From Candidatus Gastranaerophilales bacterium (lineage in GTDB: Bacteria > Cyanobacteriota > Vampirovibrionia > Gastranaerophilales > Gastranaerophilaceae): 46,863 bases of DNA. Numbering within the stretch: the stretch's first letter is position 1; the number at the start of each line of letters is the position of its first letter. The stretch is taken from the NCBI GenBank assembly GCA_947630535.1, contig CANRHZ010000010.1, positions 1-46,863 on the forward strand, read 5' to 3'. The notes beneath the pieces are model-generated. The model did not search any database and was not told where the DNA came from. It saw nothing but the letters and a program-made list of their open reading frames with translations. Of the stretch, positions 34,161 to 43,638 are shown piece after piece. A program made the position numbers and the translations under genes.

Positions 34161-34850
34161 TTATTCTTTTTTTCTGTTTGAAATCAATTCTCCCGCTTTA
34201 TGCCCAAGGTTGTATGCAAGAATTGAACCTGCCACAAATAAAAGGTCTACTCCTACTTTAACAAGGGTTTGTTTTGCGCTTCCATTCGGAGTTGATGCCA
34301 AATCTTTAAATTTTGTCCTTAAAGTTTCTGTAAGTTCTTTTATTGTTGATGAATTATTTAATATTTTTGCGGCTTTTCCCGCAAGACCGGTTGTTGCTTC
34401 GGGTGTATTGGTGGCTGCACTTCTTGCATATTTCATTATTGCTTCCATGCTGAACATTGCGCCCATTGCGGTTGTTTCTTCAATTAATGCGGCATACTGG
34501 TCATCATCTTTTAATACTCTGACTCCGGCTGCCACACATAAAAGAGGGTTAACCGCTTTTTGGGCAATTGCACCAATTTTTGTTCCGGCGCCCGTTGTTT
34601 CTACCGCTTTATCAAGAGTACCCGCCTTTCCGCCGAGTTTTTCAAAAACGGTTTCTATGGCATCATCAGAGGCTTTTAAAAATGTTTCACTTTTATTTAG
34701 GAAATTTGAAAATATTGAGCTTGAGTGCAAAACATCATCTGTCGCACCTATAGTCTGACATGTGCCGACCACACCTCTTGTTGTGTCGTCCTTATCTATA
34801 CATTTGCCAAAGTTTCTTCCCGCAAATAATACTGATGAAACAAAACCCAT
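34161..34850 (-). CDS. Hypothetical protein (229 aa) with apolar patches, function unknown
   Basis: Not recognised. It is rich in Ala, Gly and Thr, with an N-terminal FVSSVLFAGRNFGKC stretch, a KAVNPLLCVAAGVRVL segment in the middle, and one likely membrane helix near the C-terminus (GVDLLFVAGSILAYNLG), ending in KKE. GAAGG lies about 14 nt upstream. It stands alone, converging on trpS and divergent from the DUF1015 operon. The base use is like that of its neighbours. It is probably a lineage-specific envelope-associated protein. Confidence 0.65.
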   Translation of the reverse strand: MGFVSSVLFAGRNFGKCIDKDDTTRGVVGTCQTIGATDDVLHSSSIFSNFLNKSETFLKASDDAIETVFEKLGGKAGTLDKAVETTGAGTKIGAIAQKAVNPLLCVAAGVRVLKDDDQYAALIEETTAMGAMFSMEAIMKYARSAATNTPEATTGLAGKAAKILNNSSTIKELTETLRTKFKDLASTPNGSAKQTLVKVGVDLLFVAGSILAYNLGHKAGELISNRKKE

Positions 34851-35002
34851 ATAAGTATAACTGCCTTCTAAACTTCCTTACTTAAATAAAGTATTTTTTG
34901 TATTTTAAATTGCCCGTAATTTAAAATTTTTAATATTTATTTACAACATTTTTACTTTTTAATAAAATCAATAGGTAAGATACGTTTGAAGGAGTTTTTA
35001 AA

Positions 35003-36274
35003 TTGGAAATTCAACCTATTAATGCAATTATTTATAATCAGGAAATTGTCGATATAAAAAATGTAATAGCGCCTCCTTATGATGTTATTACAAATGAAGA
35101 ATGCGATAAATTATACGAAAAAGACCCGTATAACATTGTAAGACTTATCCTGACAAAAGGTGATAACAGATACCAAGATGCTAAAAAGTTCTATGACGAT
35201 TGGATAGAAAACAAGGTTTTAATTCAAACGGATAAGCCCGTTATTTTCTATATGGTTCAAAAGTACACAACCGATTCGGGCAGAAAGATTGAAAGAAAAG
35301 GGTTTATTGCAAGAAATAAAATTGAAAAATTTGAAACAAAAAAAATCCTTCCCCATGAATATACAATGGGCGGCCCAAAAGAGGACAGATTAAAATTAAC
35401 AAGGGCAATTAACGCAAACTTGAGCCAAATTTTTATGGTTTACACCGACCCTTCAATGACAATCGAGCATAAAGTGGCATCAAAATATCTTTTTAAAAAA
35501 CCGTTTATAGACGTGTTTGATGATAACGGGGTTGAACATATTGTACATATCATAGATGACCCGTTTGATATTGAAATAATTCAAGAAACACTTTCCGATA
35601 AAACCCTTTTAATTGCTGACGGGCACCACAGATATGAAACCGCAATGAATTATTCAACAGAATCAAAAGACATGGAAGCTCAGTATGTTATGAGCTATTT
35701 TACCAATTCATCGGATGACAATTTAATAATTTTCCCAACCCACAGAATAATCACAAAAAGTTTTGATAACAAAACAATCTTGGATAAAGTATCAAAATAC
35801 TATGATATAACAAGGCTTCCTTTTGACAGTTTTAATAAACTCCAAATTAAAAAACAGTTTTTGGATGAAATTGAAAAATCCAATGAGCAAAAAATCACAA
35901 CCGGACTTTATTTGAGGGGTGATTCTTCCTTTTATATTTTAAAATTAAAAGATGAAGCAATATCTTTAATTGATGCTCCGGATGTACTTAAAAAACTTGA
36001 TTTGGTTGCACTTCAAGAGCTTATTATCACAAAAGAACTTAAATACACAAAAGAAGAACAGATGGCTCAAGAAGGGATACAATATATCAAACAAGAGTTT
36101 GAGGCGTTTGATATGATTGAACAAAACAAGGCTTATGCAAGCTTTATTATGGCATACCCTAAAATGAAAGATATTGTTGAAATTTCAAAGGCAGGGTACA
36201 GAATGCCTCAAAAATCAACTTATTTTTATCCTAAACTATTATCCGGCATAGCAATAAATCCGCTTCATAAATAA
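35003..36274 (+). CDS. DUF1015-family protein
   Basis: 423 aa starting at TTG 35003 with AAGGAG about 8 nt upstream. Family landmarks: the N-terminal VIAPPYDVITNEE, NIVRLILTKGD, GFIARNKIEKFETKKILPHE, and the hallmark LIADGHHRYETAMNY around residue 205-220. It ends with YFYPKLLSGIAINPL. DUF1015 proteins are soluble and widespread; no biochemical role is firmly known to me. Its stop overlaps the start of the isoamylase-type gene (TAATG). Confidence 0.88.
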   Translation: MEIQPINAIIYNQEIVDIKNVIAPPYDVITNEECDKLYEKDPYNIVRLILTKGDNRYQDAKKFYDDWIENKVLIQTDKPVIFYMVQKYTTDSGRKIERKGFIARNKIEKFETKKILPHEYTMGGPKEDRLKLTRAINANLSQIFMVYTDPSMTIEHKVASKYLFKKPFIDVFDDNGVEHIVHIIDDPFDIEIIQETLSDKTLLIADGHHRYETAMNYSTESKDMEAQYVMSYFTNSSDDNLIIFPTHRIITKSFDNKTILDKVSKYYDITRLPFDSFNKLQIKKQFLDEIEKSNEQKITTGLYLRGDSSFYILKLKDEAISLIDAPDVLKKLDLVALQELIITKELKYTKEEQMAQEGIQYIKQEFEAFDMIEQNKAYASFIMAYPKMKDIVEISKAGYRMPQKSTYFYPKLLSGIAINPLHK

Positions 36275-38376
36275 TGACAAAATACCTTAATACAAATTCA
36301 TATATGAAATACGGCGCAAGCTATAATAAACCTTTAAAAAGTGTTGATTTTAAGCTTGTATCTCAAAGTGCAAAAAATGTTATAATTGAGCTTTTTAATA
36401 ACCCTTTAGGCGATATTCCGTTTTTTGAAGCCGAGATGGAAAAAGAGGGGGACACTTTTAGAATATCTGTTCCTATAAAAAAGGTTTTTAAAAAAGGTGA
36501 TGTAATATATTATGGCTATAGGGTTTTTGGCGAAAATTTCATAAAAACAAGAGAATATAAAAAAGGAAGCGATATAGGTTTTATATCAAGGCTTGATAGT
36601 GACGGAAACAGATTTAATCCTAACAAAATAGCATACGACCCTTATTCAATTGAATTATCCCATACTCATTCAAGTGTATCAGAGGATATGAAACAATTTA
36701 GGTCGGGCGGAGAAAATTACATATCGGATAATTCAAAAATTGCCCCTAAAACCGTTTTTAAAATTATAAAAGAACAAAAAATAAGAAAACCAAAAATAAG
36801 AGCACTTAAAGACGAAATTATAGCGGAAGTTCACCTTAAAGATTTAACCCGCCTTTGTAAAATGAAAAACAGAGGAACATATTATGCAGCGTCAAAATTT
36901 GTAAAAGAAATTAAAAAAACAGGGGTTACAATGGTTGAATTTTTGCCCTTGTGCGAGTTTGATTCCCATATAGAAAAAGGAAACCACTGGGGATATATGC
37001 CCTTAAATTACTTTGCAATTAAAAAATCCTTTTCATCGGATAAAAAACCATATGGTGCTCTTTATGAATTTAGAAAACTCATAAATGAATTTCATAAAAA
37101 CGATATAAAAGTCTGTCTTGATGTTGTATACAACCATACGGCAGAAGGCAAAACGTACGGGGATAATGAAGATGCAAACCTTTTTTCCTATGCCCTGATT
37201 GATAACAAAAACTATTATAAGCTGGCACAAAATGCGCACTACACAAACCATTCGGGGTGCGGAAACGACCTTAATACAATAAATAAAATTTCCGGTGAGC
37301 TCATATTAAACTCGCTCAGTTTTTGGATTAATCAGGGAGTGGACGCTTTTCGCTTTGATTTAGCGGTATGCCTTATGGATTCATCTTCTTCAGGGTATGC
37401 AATGTATGATAAAGATAAAGGAATTCTCTCTTTATTAAAAAAACGTCTTGAAGATATGGGGCACACCGTTAATTCTCCAACCGAAGCAAAAGACGGAATA
37501 AATTTAATAGCGGAACCCTGGATGTGCTCCGGTGCATATAATTATCAGCTTGGAAACTTTCCTTATTATTTTGCGGAATGGAACGATATTGCAAGAGATG
37601 TAATAAGAGCTCAATCCATTCGTCCGAATAATGTTAACCCGTATGCCATAAGAAACATTATTGAAGGTACCAACACAAAATTTAAGGGGGATTTAAGAAG
37701 CATAAACTATGTAAGCTGCCATGACGGCTTTTCCCTTTTTGATTTAAACACATATAACAGGCCAAACCCTTCAACAAAGGGGGGATTTATCGGGGAGATG
37801 TGTTCTAATTATTCTGATAATATTATGGAACAGGATAATGCAATAAGAAAAGAGATTTTATTGCTTATGGTTTCATACGGCATCCCTATGATTCAATTCG
37901 GAGATATTTTCCTTCATTCAAAGGAAGGAAATAATAACAGTTACAACCTTGATAACAAAATAAACAGAATTAACTATAAATTGGATAAAAGAAAACAAAA
38001 ACTGAATGAATATATACTAAAACTTATAAAATTCAGAAAAGAAAATAAGATTTTTTCTCAAACATATTATAAAGACACCCTTGAATACTATTTCCCGAAT
38101 TCAAAAAGAATAGATGATAATGATGAGTCCTATTGGAAAAATAATTCTTCAAACATAATTTGCTTTAAGGTGGCGGATATAAAAAACAGTTTTTACATTG
38201 CAATTTCAAAAGATAAAAATCCTATTAACTTAACTCTTTTGAAAAACTCCAAAAATAAAAACTGGTTTTTAATTGCCGATACAAAAAAAGATTTTATTGA
38301 CCTTAAGGGCAAAAAAGCGGATTATAAAGAATATCTGCTCGAACCATACGGAGCCGTTATATTTAAAGAAAAATAA
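36274..38376 (+). CDS. GH13 isoamylase/GlgX-type glycogen debranching enzyme
   Basis: 700 aa. An N-terminal CBM48-like domain (about 10-95) precedes the catalytic barrel. The four GH13 motifs are DVVYNHT, GVDAFRFDLA (Asp nucleophile), LIAEPW (Glu acid/base) and NYVSCHDG (His-Asp). The C-terminal beta domain ends LLEPYGAVIF. It hydrolyses alpha-1,6 branches in glycogen-like glucan. Translationally coupled to the DUF1015 gene; the M20 peptidase starts 11 nt after it. No signal peptide, so it is cytosolic. Confidence 0.9.
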   Translation: MTKYLNTNSYMKYGASYNKPLKSVDFKLVSQSAKNVIIELFNNPLGDIPFFEAEMEKEGDTFRISVPIKKVFKKGDVIYYGYRVFGENFIKTREYKKGSDIGFISRLDSDGNRFNPNKIAYDPYSIELSHTHSSVSEDMKQFRSGGENYISDNSKIAPKTVFKIIKEQKIRKPKIRALKDEIIAEVHLKDLTRLCKMKNRGTYYAASKFVKEIKKTGVTMVEFLPLCEFDSHIEKGNHWGYMPLNYFAIKKSFSSDKKPYGALYEFRKLINEFHKNDIKVCLDVVYNHTAEGKTYGDNEDANLFSYALIDNKNYYKLAQNAHYTNHSGCGNDLNTINKISGELILNSLSFWINQGVDAFRFDLAVCLMDSSSSGYAMYDKDKGILSLLKKRLEDMGHTVNSPTEAKDGINLIAEPWMCSGAYNYQLGNFPYYFAEWNDIARDVIRAQSIRPNNVNPYAIRNIIEGTNTKFKGDLRSINYVSCHDGFSLFDLNTYNRPNPSTKGGFIGEMCSNYSDNIMEQDNAIRKEILLLMVSYGIPMIQFGDIFLHSKEGNNNSYNLDNKINRINYKLDKRKQKLNEYILKLIKFRKENKIFSQTYYKDTLEYYFPNSKRIDDNDESYWKNNSSNIICFKVADIKNSFYIAISKDKNPINLTLLKNSKNKNWFLIADTKKDFIDLKGKKADYKEYLLEPYGAVIFKEK

Positions 38377-38387
38377 GGAAGATAATT

Positions 38388-39611
38388 ATGGAACTGATTG
38401 AAATTTTTGAAACTCTTGTTAAAATACCTTCTCCGTCTTTAAAAGAAGATAAGGTTGCAAATAAAATTATTGAAATCGTTGAAAAAGAAGGCATAAAGGC
38501 AAGAAAAGATTTATACGGAAATGTTTATTTAAAGGTGGATGGAACCGACCCTCAAAAAAAACCTTTGATGTTATCTTCTCATATGGATGTTGTCGGGGAC
38601 GATTCACCGATTAACCTTGTATACAACAATGAATTTATTGAAACGGACAAAAAAAGAACTCTTGGTGCCGATGATAAAGCAGGAGTGGCAGCGGCGATTA
38701 AACTTGCAATTGATATTAAAAATTTTGATTTTCCCCATGGAGGACTTGAAGTCACCTTTACAAAGGATGAAGAAAACAACATGACGGGAATTGAAAATGT
38801 TGAATTTGATAAAATTGAAGCGGAAGATGTCCTTGTTCTTGATTCTGATAAATTGGGAAATTTTGAAATCTCAGGGGCCGGATATTCAAAGTTAAATATA
38901 AGTGTAATAACTCCTTTTGGCGGACATTCGGGGCTCGATATAGCGGATAAAACGAAGTTAAATGCGGCAAAATTAATAGCAGAGCTTGTAAATGAAATCC
39001 CCCAAGGGGTATACAAAAAAGATGATTACGGGGTGATAACCTCAATAAACCTTGGCTCAATCGTTGGGGGCGGAGTTGATAATTCAATTTATGCGGCAGT
39101 TGAAAATAAAATAGAAAGGTCGGATGCCGCAAGGTATGTATGTCATAAATCAATGTCAAATTTGATTAATACAAAAGGTTACGCTCACTACTCTTTAAGA
39201 AGCTCAAGCAAAGAATTAGAACTTGAATTAATTGATAAAATAAAAGGAATAATTGAAAACTTCAACAACAAATATAAAGACCTTGCAAAGGCAAGCATAG
39301 AAATTGAAGAACACCTTCCGATTTTTGAAAAATCGAATGACAAAAGAGCAATTGAGGTTGCAAAAAAAGCGGCTCAAAACATAAATCTTCAAATTAATGT
39401 CCAATCCTTCCATGCAGGGGCAGAAACCCACATTTATGCAAACAGAAAAAACAAATACAATATTCCTTTTCGCCCCGTTTTGCTTGGAATAGCGGATGTT
39501 TACAATATGCACTCTCCTTATGAAAAAATAAATGTCGACTCTTATAAAATAGGGTATAATTTTATTAAGGAATTTTTTAGCGAGTACAATAAAATAGCTG
39601 ATGATATTTAA
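38388..39611 (+). CDS. M20-family metallopeptidase (PepT-like)
   Basis: 407 aa. Zinc and catalytic sites: SSHMDVVGD (His, Asp), LGADDKAGVAAA (bridging Asp), FTKDEENNMTGIEN (catalytic Glu and Zn Glu), VLDSD (Asp), and a final FHAGAETHIY His. The dimerisation domain lies at about 175-290. It resembles tripeptidase T and other cytosolic aminopeptidases that trim short peptides; the exact peptide preference is unknown. AAGGAAGAT lies before the start. Its end overlaps the transporter gene by 11 nt. Confidence 0.88.
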   Translation: MELIEIFETLVKIPSPSLKEDKVANKIIEIVEKEGIKARKDLYGNVYLKVDGTDPQKKPLMLSSHMDVVGDDSPINLVYNNEFIETDKKRTLGADDKAGVAAAIKLAIDIKNFDFPHGGLEVTFTKDEENNMTGIENVEFDKIEAEDVLVLDSDKLGNFEISGAGYSKLNISVITPFGGHSGLDIADKTKLNAAKLIAELVNEIPQGVYKKDDYGVITSINLGSIVGGGVDNSIYAAVENKIERSDAARYVCHKSMSNLINTKGYAHYSLRSSSKELELELIDKIKGIIENFNNKYKDLAKASIEIEEHLPIFEKSNDKRAIEVAKKAAQNINLQINVQSFHAGAETHIYANRKNKYNIPFRPVLLGIADVYNMHSPYEKINVDSYKIGYNFIKEFFSEYNKIADDI

Positions 39612-40503
39612 AATAGTTAGATTTAAAGCAAATCTGGCACTTTTTTTAACTGCCCTCATCTGGGGAACAACATTTGTTGCCCAAAAAACCGCCATGGATA
39701 ATATGGGCCCCTTTACCTTTAACGGTTTAAGGTGCCTTATCGGTGCATTTTCACTTTTTATTATCGGGTTTTTTATAAAAGATGATACAAAAAGAAAAAG
39801 GAGCAAATTAATTGAAGGAGGAGCCTTCGCAGGAAGCCTTTTATTTTTGGCGCTTACTTTGCAGCAGGCGGGAATTGTTTCAACATCCGCAGGCCATGCG
39901 GGGTTTGTTTCTTCTCTTTATATAATTTTTGTTCCGCTTTTTTCACTTTTATCGGGCAAAAAAATCTCTGCTAACGTTTGGCTTGGAATAATGCTTGCGC
40001 TTGTCGGACTGTATTTTCTTTGCGTGAAAGACGGTTTTTCAATAGGCCAAGGAGATATAACGGTTTCATTTTCCGCTATTTTCTTTGCACTTCATATAAT
40101 TTGTATTTCGAAATACAGTAAAAAAACAAACCCCATTCACCTATCTTCCCTTCAATTCCTTTTTGCGGGGCTTTTTTCAATGTTTTCATCATTTTTGGTT
40201 GAAAAAATTACATTAAACGGAATAGTAAATTCAACAACGGAATTATTTTGCGCAGGGGTCTTATCCTGTGCGGTCGCATTCACACTTCAAATCAGCGCAC
40301 AAAGGCATGTTAAACCTTATATAGCATCTTTAATATTAAGTCTTGAATCGGTTTTTGCCGTTTTAGCGGGGTATTTTATCTTAAATGAAGTTTTAACCTT
40401 AAAAGAGATAATAGGGTGTGTTATTATGTTTATTGCCCTATATTTAGCGGAAAATAAAAAACCTTATATACAAAGCAAAGATAAAAAGGTTATTAAAAAA
40501 TAA
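39601..40503 (+). CDS. EamA/DMT-family transporter
   Basis: 300 aa with ten hydrophobic helices in two EamA halves. The first half opens ANLALFLTALIWGTTFVAQKTAMD, the second starts near SFSAIFFALHIICISKYS. LLFLALTLQQAGIVSTSAGHAGFVSSLY is the conserved end of half one. Such proteins export amino acids, nucleotides or other small metabolites. It overlaps the peptidase gene, so it may export peptide breakdown products; this last point is inference. Confidence 0.88.
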   Translation: MIFKIVRFKANLALFLTALIWGTTFVAQKTAMDNMGPFTFNGLRCLIGAFSLFIIGFFIKDDTKRKRSKLIEGGAFAGSLLFLALTLQQAGIVSTSAGHAGFVSSLYIIFVPLFSLLSGKKISANVWLGIMLALVGLYFLCVKDGFSIGQGDITVSFSAIFFALHIICISKYSKKTNPIHLSSLQFLFAGLFSMFSSFLVEKITLNGIVNSTTELFCAGVLSCAVAFTLQISAQRHVKPYIASLILSLESVFAVLAGYFILNEVLTLKEIIGCVIMFIALYLAENKKPYIQSKDKKVIKK

Positions 40504-40520
40504 CTTGTTAATCCCCATTT

Positions 40521-41636
40521 TTATTTATTGATATTAGAATATTTCGGATTTTTAAATTTTATTCTAAAGCCTGATAAAGATAGAATTTTATGGCTTTTAT
40601 CGTAAGAATTTTTAATGGAAAATAAATTTTGTAATAAGCTATATGTTTCCCTTTTTAAAATTGACTTATTAAATGTGACAAAATTGGGACACCTGTATAA
40701 TTTAAAAAATAGTTTATTTTTTGTTAGCACAGGGTTTTTGCCGATAAATTCTTGAATTTTCTCATAAGCTTCAAAATAATATTCAGGCCCAAGCATTCTA
40801 TAGCCATAGCGAATTCTTGAATATATTTCATCAAACATATATGAAATATGTTCACCCCCCCCCCCCGCAAAAATGGTTTTTTTATTTTCTTCAATAAAAT
40901 CGAGAAACTGCTGATTAGAGTATATAAAATCAAAAAGATAATCTTTTTTTGTATGTGCCCTCATATGCCCCGTTATAGAATTTTTGTTACCGATTCTATA
41001 ATTATATAAAACCTTTTTTAACCCATAAAAGGTCTTTGAATAGCAAAGATACTTATAATTAAAAATCACATCTTCATGGGTATACTTTTCAAGGTATGCA
41101 AGGTTATATTTATCAATTAACTCTTTTTTGTAAATCTTATTCCAAACAAAGGGGTTTAAATTGGATAAAGTTTTATTTGTTACATTATATAGACCTTCAA
41201 ATCTAAGTTTATGGAAATCTTTTATTGCGGGTGTGATTTTAAAATTGTCTATGCTTATAATCTTGCAATCACACACAACCATATCGGCATTTGTTTTTTC
41301 CATGGCATCTGTCATACATTCAACCATATCTTTTTCGTAATAATCATCCCCGTCGCAAAACATAATATAATCTCCGGATGCTTTTTTAATGGCATTGTAT
41401 CTTGAAATTGCACACCCGAGGTTTTCTTGTTTGTATGCTTTTATTCTTAAATCTTTTTTTGAATATTCTTCAAGTATTTTCCATGAATTGTCTTTTGAAC
41501 CGTCATCAATACAAATTGCTTCAAAATTTGTGTATGTCTGATTAAGAATGGCTTCAAGGCATTCATTTAGAGTATCTTCACAATTATATACAGGGATTAT
41601 TATTGAAACTTTTTTCATAACTTGAACATCATCCAC
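40521..41636 (-). CDS. GT2-family glycosyltransferase with an in-frame poly-G tract (currently ON)
   Basis: 371 aa; the true start may be the inner ATG 41618 (MKKVSIIIPVYNCEDTLNEC). GT-A landmarks: ICIDDGSKDNSW and the DxD-like MFCDGDDYYEKDM. There is no membrane helix, so it is a cytosolic transferase on a lipid-linked or growing glycan. Around residue 257-260, twelve Gs encode four glycines (TIFAGGGGEHISYM). One extra G gives an immediate TGA, one fewer gives a wrong frame that ends about 45 residues later. The gene follows the nucleotidyltransferase fusion by 8 nt and is cotranscribed with it. Confidence 0.88.
   Translation of the reverse strand: MDDVQVMKKVSIIIPVYNCEDTLNECLEAILNQTYTNFEAICIDDGSKDNSWKILEEYSKKDLRIKAYKQENLGCAISRYNAIKKASGDYIMFCDGDDYYEKDMVECMTDAMEKTNADMVVCDCKIISIDNFKITPAIKDFHKLRFEGLYNVTNKTLSNLNPFVWNKIYKKELIDKYNLAYLEKYTHEDVIFNYKYLCYSKTFYGLKKVLYNYRIGNKNSITGHMRAHTKKDYLFDFIYSNQQFLDFIEENKKTIFAGGGGEHISYMFDEIYSRIRYGYRMLGPEYYFEAYEKIQEFIGKNPVLTKNKLFFKLYRCPNFVTFNKSILKRETYSLLQNLFSIKNSYDKSHKILSLSGFRIKFKNPKYSNINK
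40855..40866 (-). repeat. Poly-G/C tract (12 nt) inside the GT2 gene
   Basis: Twelve Cs on the plus strand, encoding Gly codons on the minus strand. As sequenced the full-length frame is open. Confidence 0.85.
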
Positions 41637-41644
41637 ATTGTATT

Positions 41645-43525
41645 TTACACCAAACTGCTCGAAAAATATTTAAATTGGTATGGTTTTTTCTCAAGGTCAT
41701 CTTCATATATTGCTTTTAATTTAGATAGCATTAAATCGTTATCTTCTTTTGAATTTATTGCAATTCTTATGTAATTTTTACCTTCAAACCCCATTTTATC
41801 GGAACAGTCTTTTATCAAAATGTTTTGCTCAAACATTTTTACACACAATTCTTTTGAGCTTTTTATTTTATCGCTGAATTCAAGATTAAGCTCGCAGAGT
41901 ATATAATTTCCGCATGATTTAGAAGGCCGAATAAACGGCATAGTTAACAGTTTATCAAAAACTTCATTTCTGTTTAAAACAATTTTCCTGCAAGATTGAA
42001 AATAATTTTTCTTGTATTTGTTTAATATCTGCAAGAAAAATTCTCCGAAAGAATTAATATTCCAAACAGGCAAGGATTTTCTCATTGTTTCCGTTAATTC
42101 ACTATCCCCCGATGCCATAACACCAAGCCTTATTCCTGCAATTCCGTATGACTTTGAAAGAGATTTTATTACAACAAGATTTTTATATTTTTTTAATAAA
42201 AATGAGTCTATAAGGGTGTTATTCTCACTCCCGTCCACAAAATCCACAAAGCTTTCATCCAATATTAATTTTTTGTTGTTGATTTTAAAATAATCCAAAA
42301 TATCAATAACAGACGTTTTATCAATGTAGTTTCCGCTCGGATTATCGGGATTAACCAATATAAGCGTATCAATTTCTTTTGAAAAATTGATTAAATCTTC
42401 TTTTGTATAACTAAAATCTTTATTTTTTGGAATAAAATAGTGGGGGTTGGCTTTTTTATTCAATCTTGCGGGATATTCCTGAAAAGTTGGTAATATTATC
42501 CCTATTTCACCTTCCAATTTGGGCATTATGGTGTTTATTAATTCTGCGGCGCCGTTTCCTAAAACAACCTGATTTTCTTCAACATTGAATATGTTTGCAA
42601 GAAGCACTCTATCTGTTTTTTGTCCTGAGGGGTATTTTACCAGTAAATCATAACAACAGTTTTTAATTTCTTTTAACATTCTATCCGTCGGAAAATACGG
42701 GTTAGTTAAATAATAAAAGTCTTTAATACCGTCAAATCTCCAAAAGCCGCCATATCTTTTTGTTAGATTATCATACTTTCGGGTTAAATCTTCGCAAAAA
42801 ATAGTTTCTGCAATGTCATAATCTTGCAGGTCATCAACCTCATACCATTTTTCACCGTTCAGTTTCAAAGCCCTTAAATTGTGTTTCTCCAAAGAAAGAA
42901 GAACTCTTAACACCTGTTCATAGTATTGGTTTTCACCCATTGTCTGATAGTATGCCTCTAAAAATGGCAGATAATCTTCCTTTATAAATTCCTTTGAAAA
43001 TTTGTATATGTTTGCCGTCTTATAGTATTCGTTTATGTTTTTGATATTGAAGTGCTCTTTTGGTATAAATGCGGTTATTTCGTTTTCATCATTTATTGAT
43101 ACAACCGTACCGTCCATATATGGTTTACATCTGTCAACAACGGCAAGGTTCGGGAAGGGATTATTCAACAGTTTATCAAGAATTTTTTCTTCATAAATTA
43201 AATCGCTTTCTAAAAGGATGGTATCTTCTTCAACAAAGTAATCTTTCGCTAAATAAAGAGAATATATGTTGTTTGTTTTATCGTAAACTTTATTTTCGAC
43301 ATAAATAACGGGAATACCGTTATAGCTGTTTTTTATAACACTTTTAATTTCATCCCCGCAAAAACCCGTTACTATAATAATTCTTGTTATATTAAATTTT
43401 GTTAACTTATCGAGAGAATGCTCTAAAAATGTTTTACCCAATATCTTAACCATTGATTTTGTATGGTTTTGGGTTTTATTTTTTAATCTTTTTCCCATTC
43501 CGGCAGCTAAAATTATCGCTTGCAT
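41645..43525 (-). CDS. Nucleotidyltransferase-aminotransferase/decarboxylase fusion protein
   Basis: 626 aa, two domains. Residues 1-240 form a sugar/alcohol-phosphate nucleotidyltransferase (IILAAGMGKRLKNKTQNHTKSMVKILG, later ILLESDLIYE), closest in style to LicC-type phosphocholine cytidylyltransferases. Residues 260-626 form a fold-type I PLP domain (NPDNPSGNY, LDESFVDFVDG, PLP lysine in VIKSLSKSYGIAGIRLG), HisC/CobD-like. If CobD-like, it could decarboxylate O-phosphoserine or -threonine and pass the amino-alcohol phosphate to the first domain for CTP activation; this is inference. AAGGTC lies upstream of the start. It feeds the GT2 gene that follows. Confidence 0.85.
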   Translation of the reverse strand: MQAIILAAGMGKRLKNKTQNHTKSMVKILGKTFLEHSLDKLTKFNITRIIIVTGFCGDEIKSVIKNSYNGIPVIYVENKVYDKTNNIYSLYLAKDYFVEEDTILLESDLIYEEKILDKLLNNPFPNLAVVDRCKPYMDGTVVSINDENEITAFIPKEHFNIKNINEYYKTANIYKFSKEFIKEDYLPFLEAYYQTMGENQYYEQVLRVLLSLEKHNLRALKLNGEKWYEVDDLQDYDIAETIFCEDLTRKYDNLTKRYGGFWRFDGIKDFYYLTNPYFPTDRMLKEIKNCCYDLLVKYPSGQKTDRVLLANIFNVEENQVVLGNGAAELINTIMPKLEGEIGIILPTFQEYPARLNKKANPHYFIPKNKDFSYTKEDLINFSKEIDTLILVNPDNPSGNYIDKTSVIDILDYFKINNKKLILDESFVDFVDGSENNTLIDSFLLKKYKNLVVIKSLSKSYGIAGIRLGVMASGDSELTETMRKSLPVWNINSFGEFFLQILNKYKKNYFQSCRKIVLNRNEVFDKLLTMPFIRPSKSCGNYILCELNLEFSDKIKSSKELCVKMFEQNILIKDCSDKMGFEGKNYIRIAINSKEDNDLMLSKLKAIYEDDLEKKPYQFKYFSSSLV

Positions 43526-43544
43526 TCTATAGACCTTAATTTTT

Positions 43545-43572
43545 TTGTTATAAAATTAAACTGACTTATAAA
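43545..43572 (+). promoter_or_regulatory. Promoter of the methyltransferase gene
   Basis: TTGTTA (43545-43550), 16-nt spacer, TATAAA (43567-43572). Predicted start near 43579 puts the poly-G tract in the 5' leader. Confidence 0.5.
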
Positions 43573-43625
43573 TATTAGCATAGAAAACCATGTTTTTTAA
43601 GAAAAAATTGAAGTAAACAACAATA

Positions 43626-43636
43626 GGGGGGGGGGG
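43626..43636 (+). repeat. Poly-G tract (11 Gs) in the ribosome-binding position of the methyltransferase gene
   Basis: Eleven Gs end 2 nt before ATG 43639. No other Shine-Dalgarno exists, so the tract itself must serve as the pairing site for 16S rRNA. Confidence 0.85.
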
Positions 43637-43638
43637 TA

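Noticed and set aside
40724-40933. Alternative frame inside the GT2 gene
   Set aside because: It is the out-of-phase reading of the poly-G tract, useful only to predict the switched-off product.
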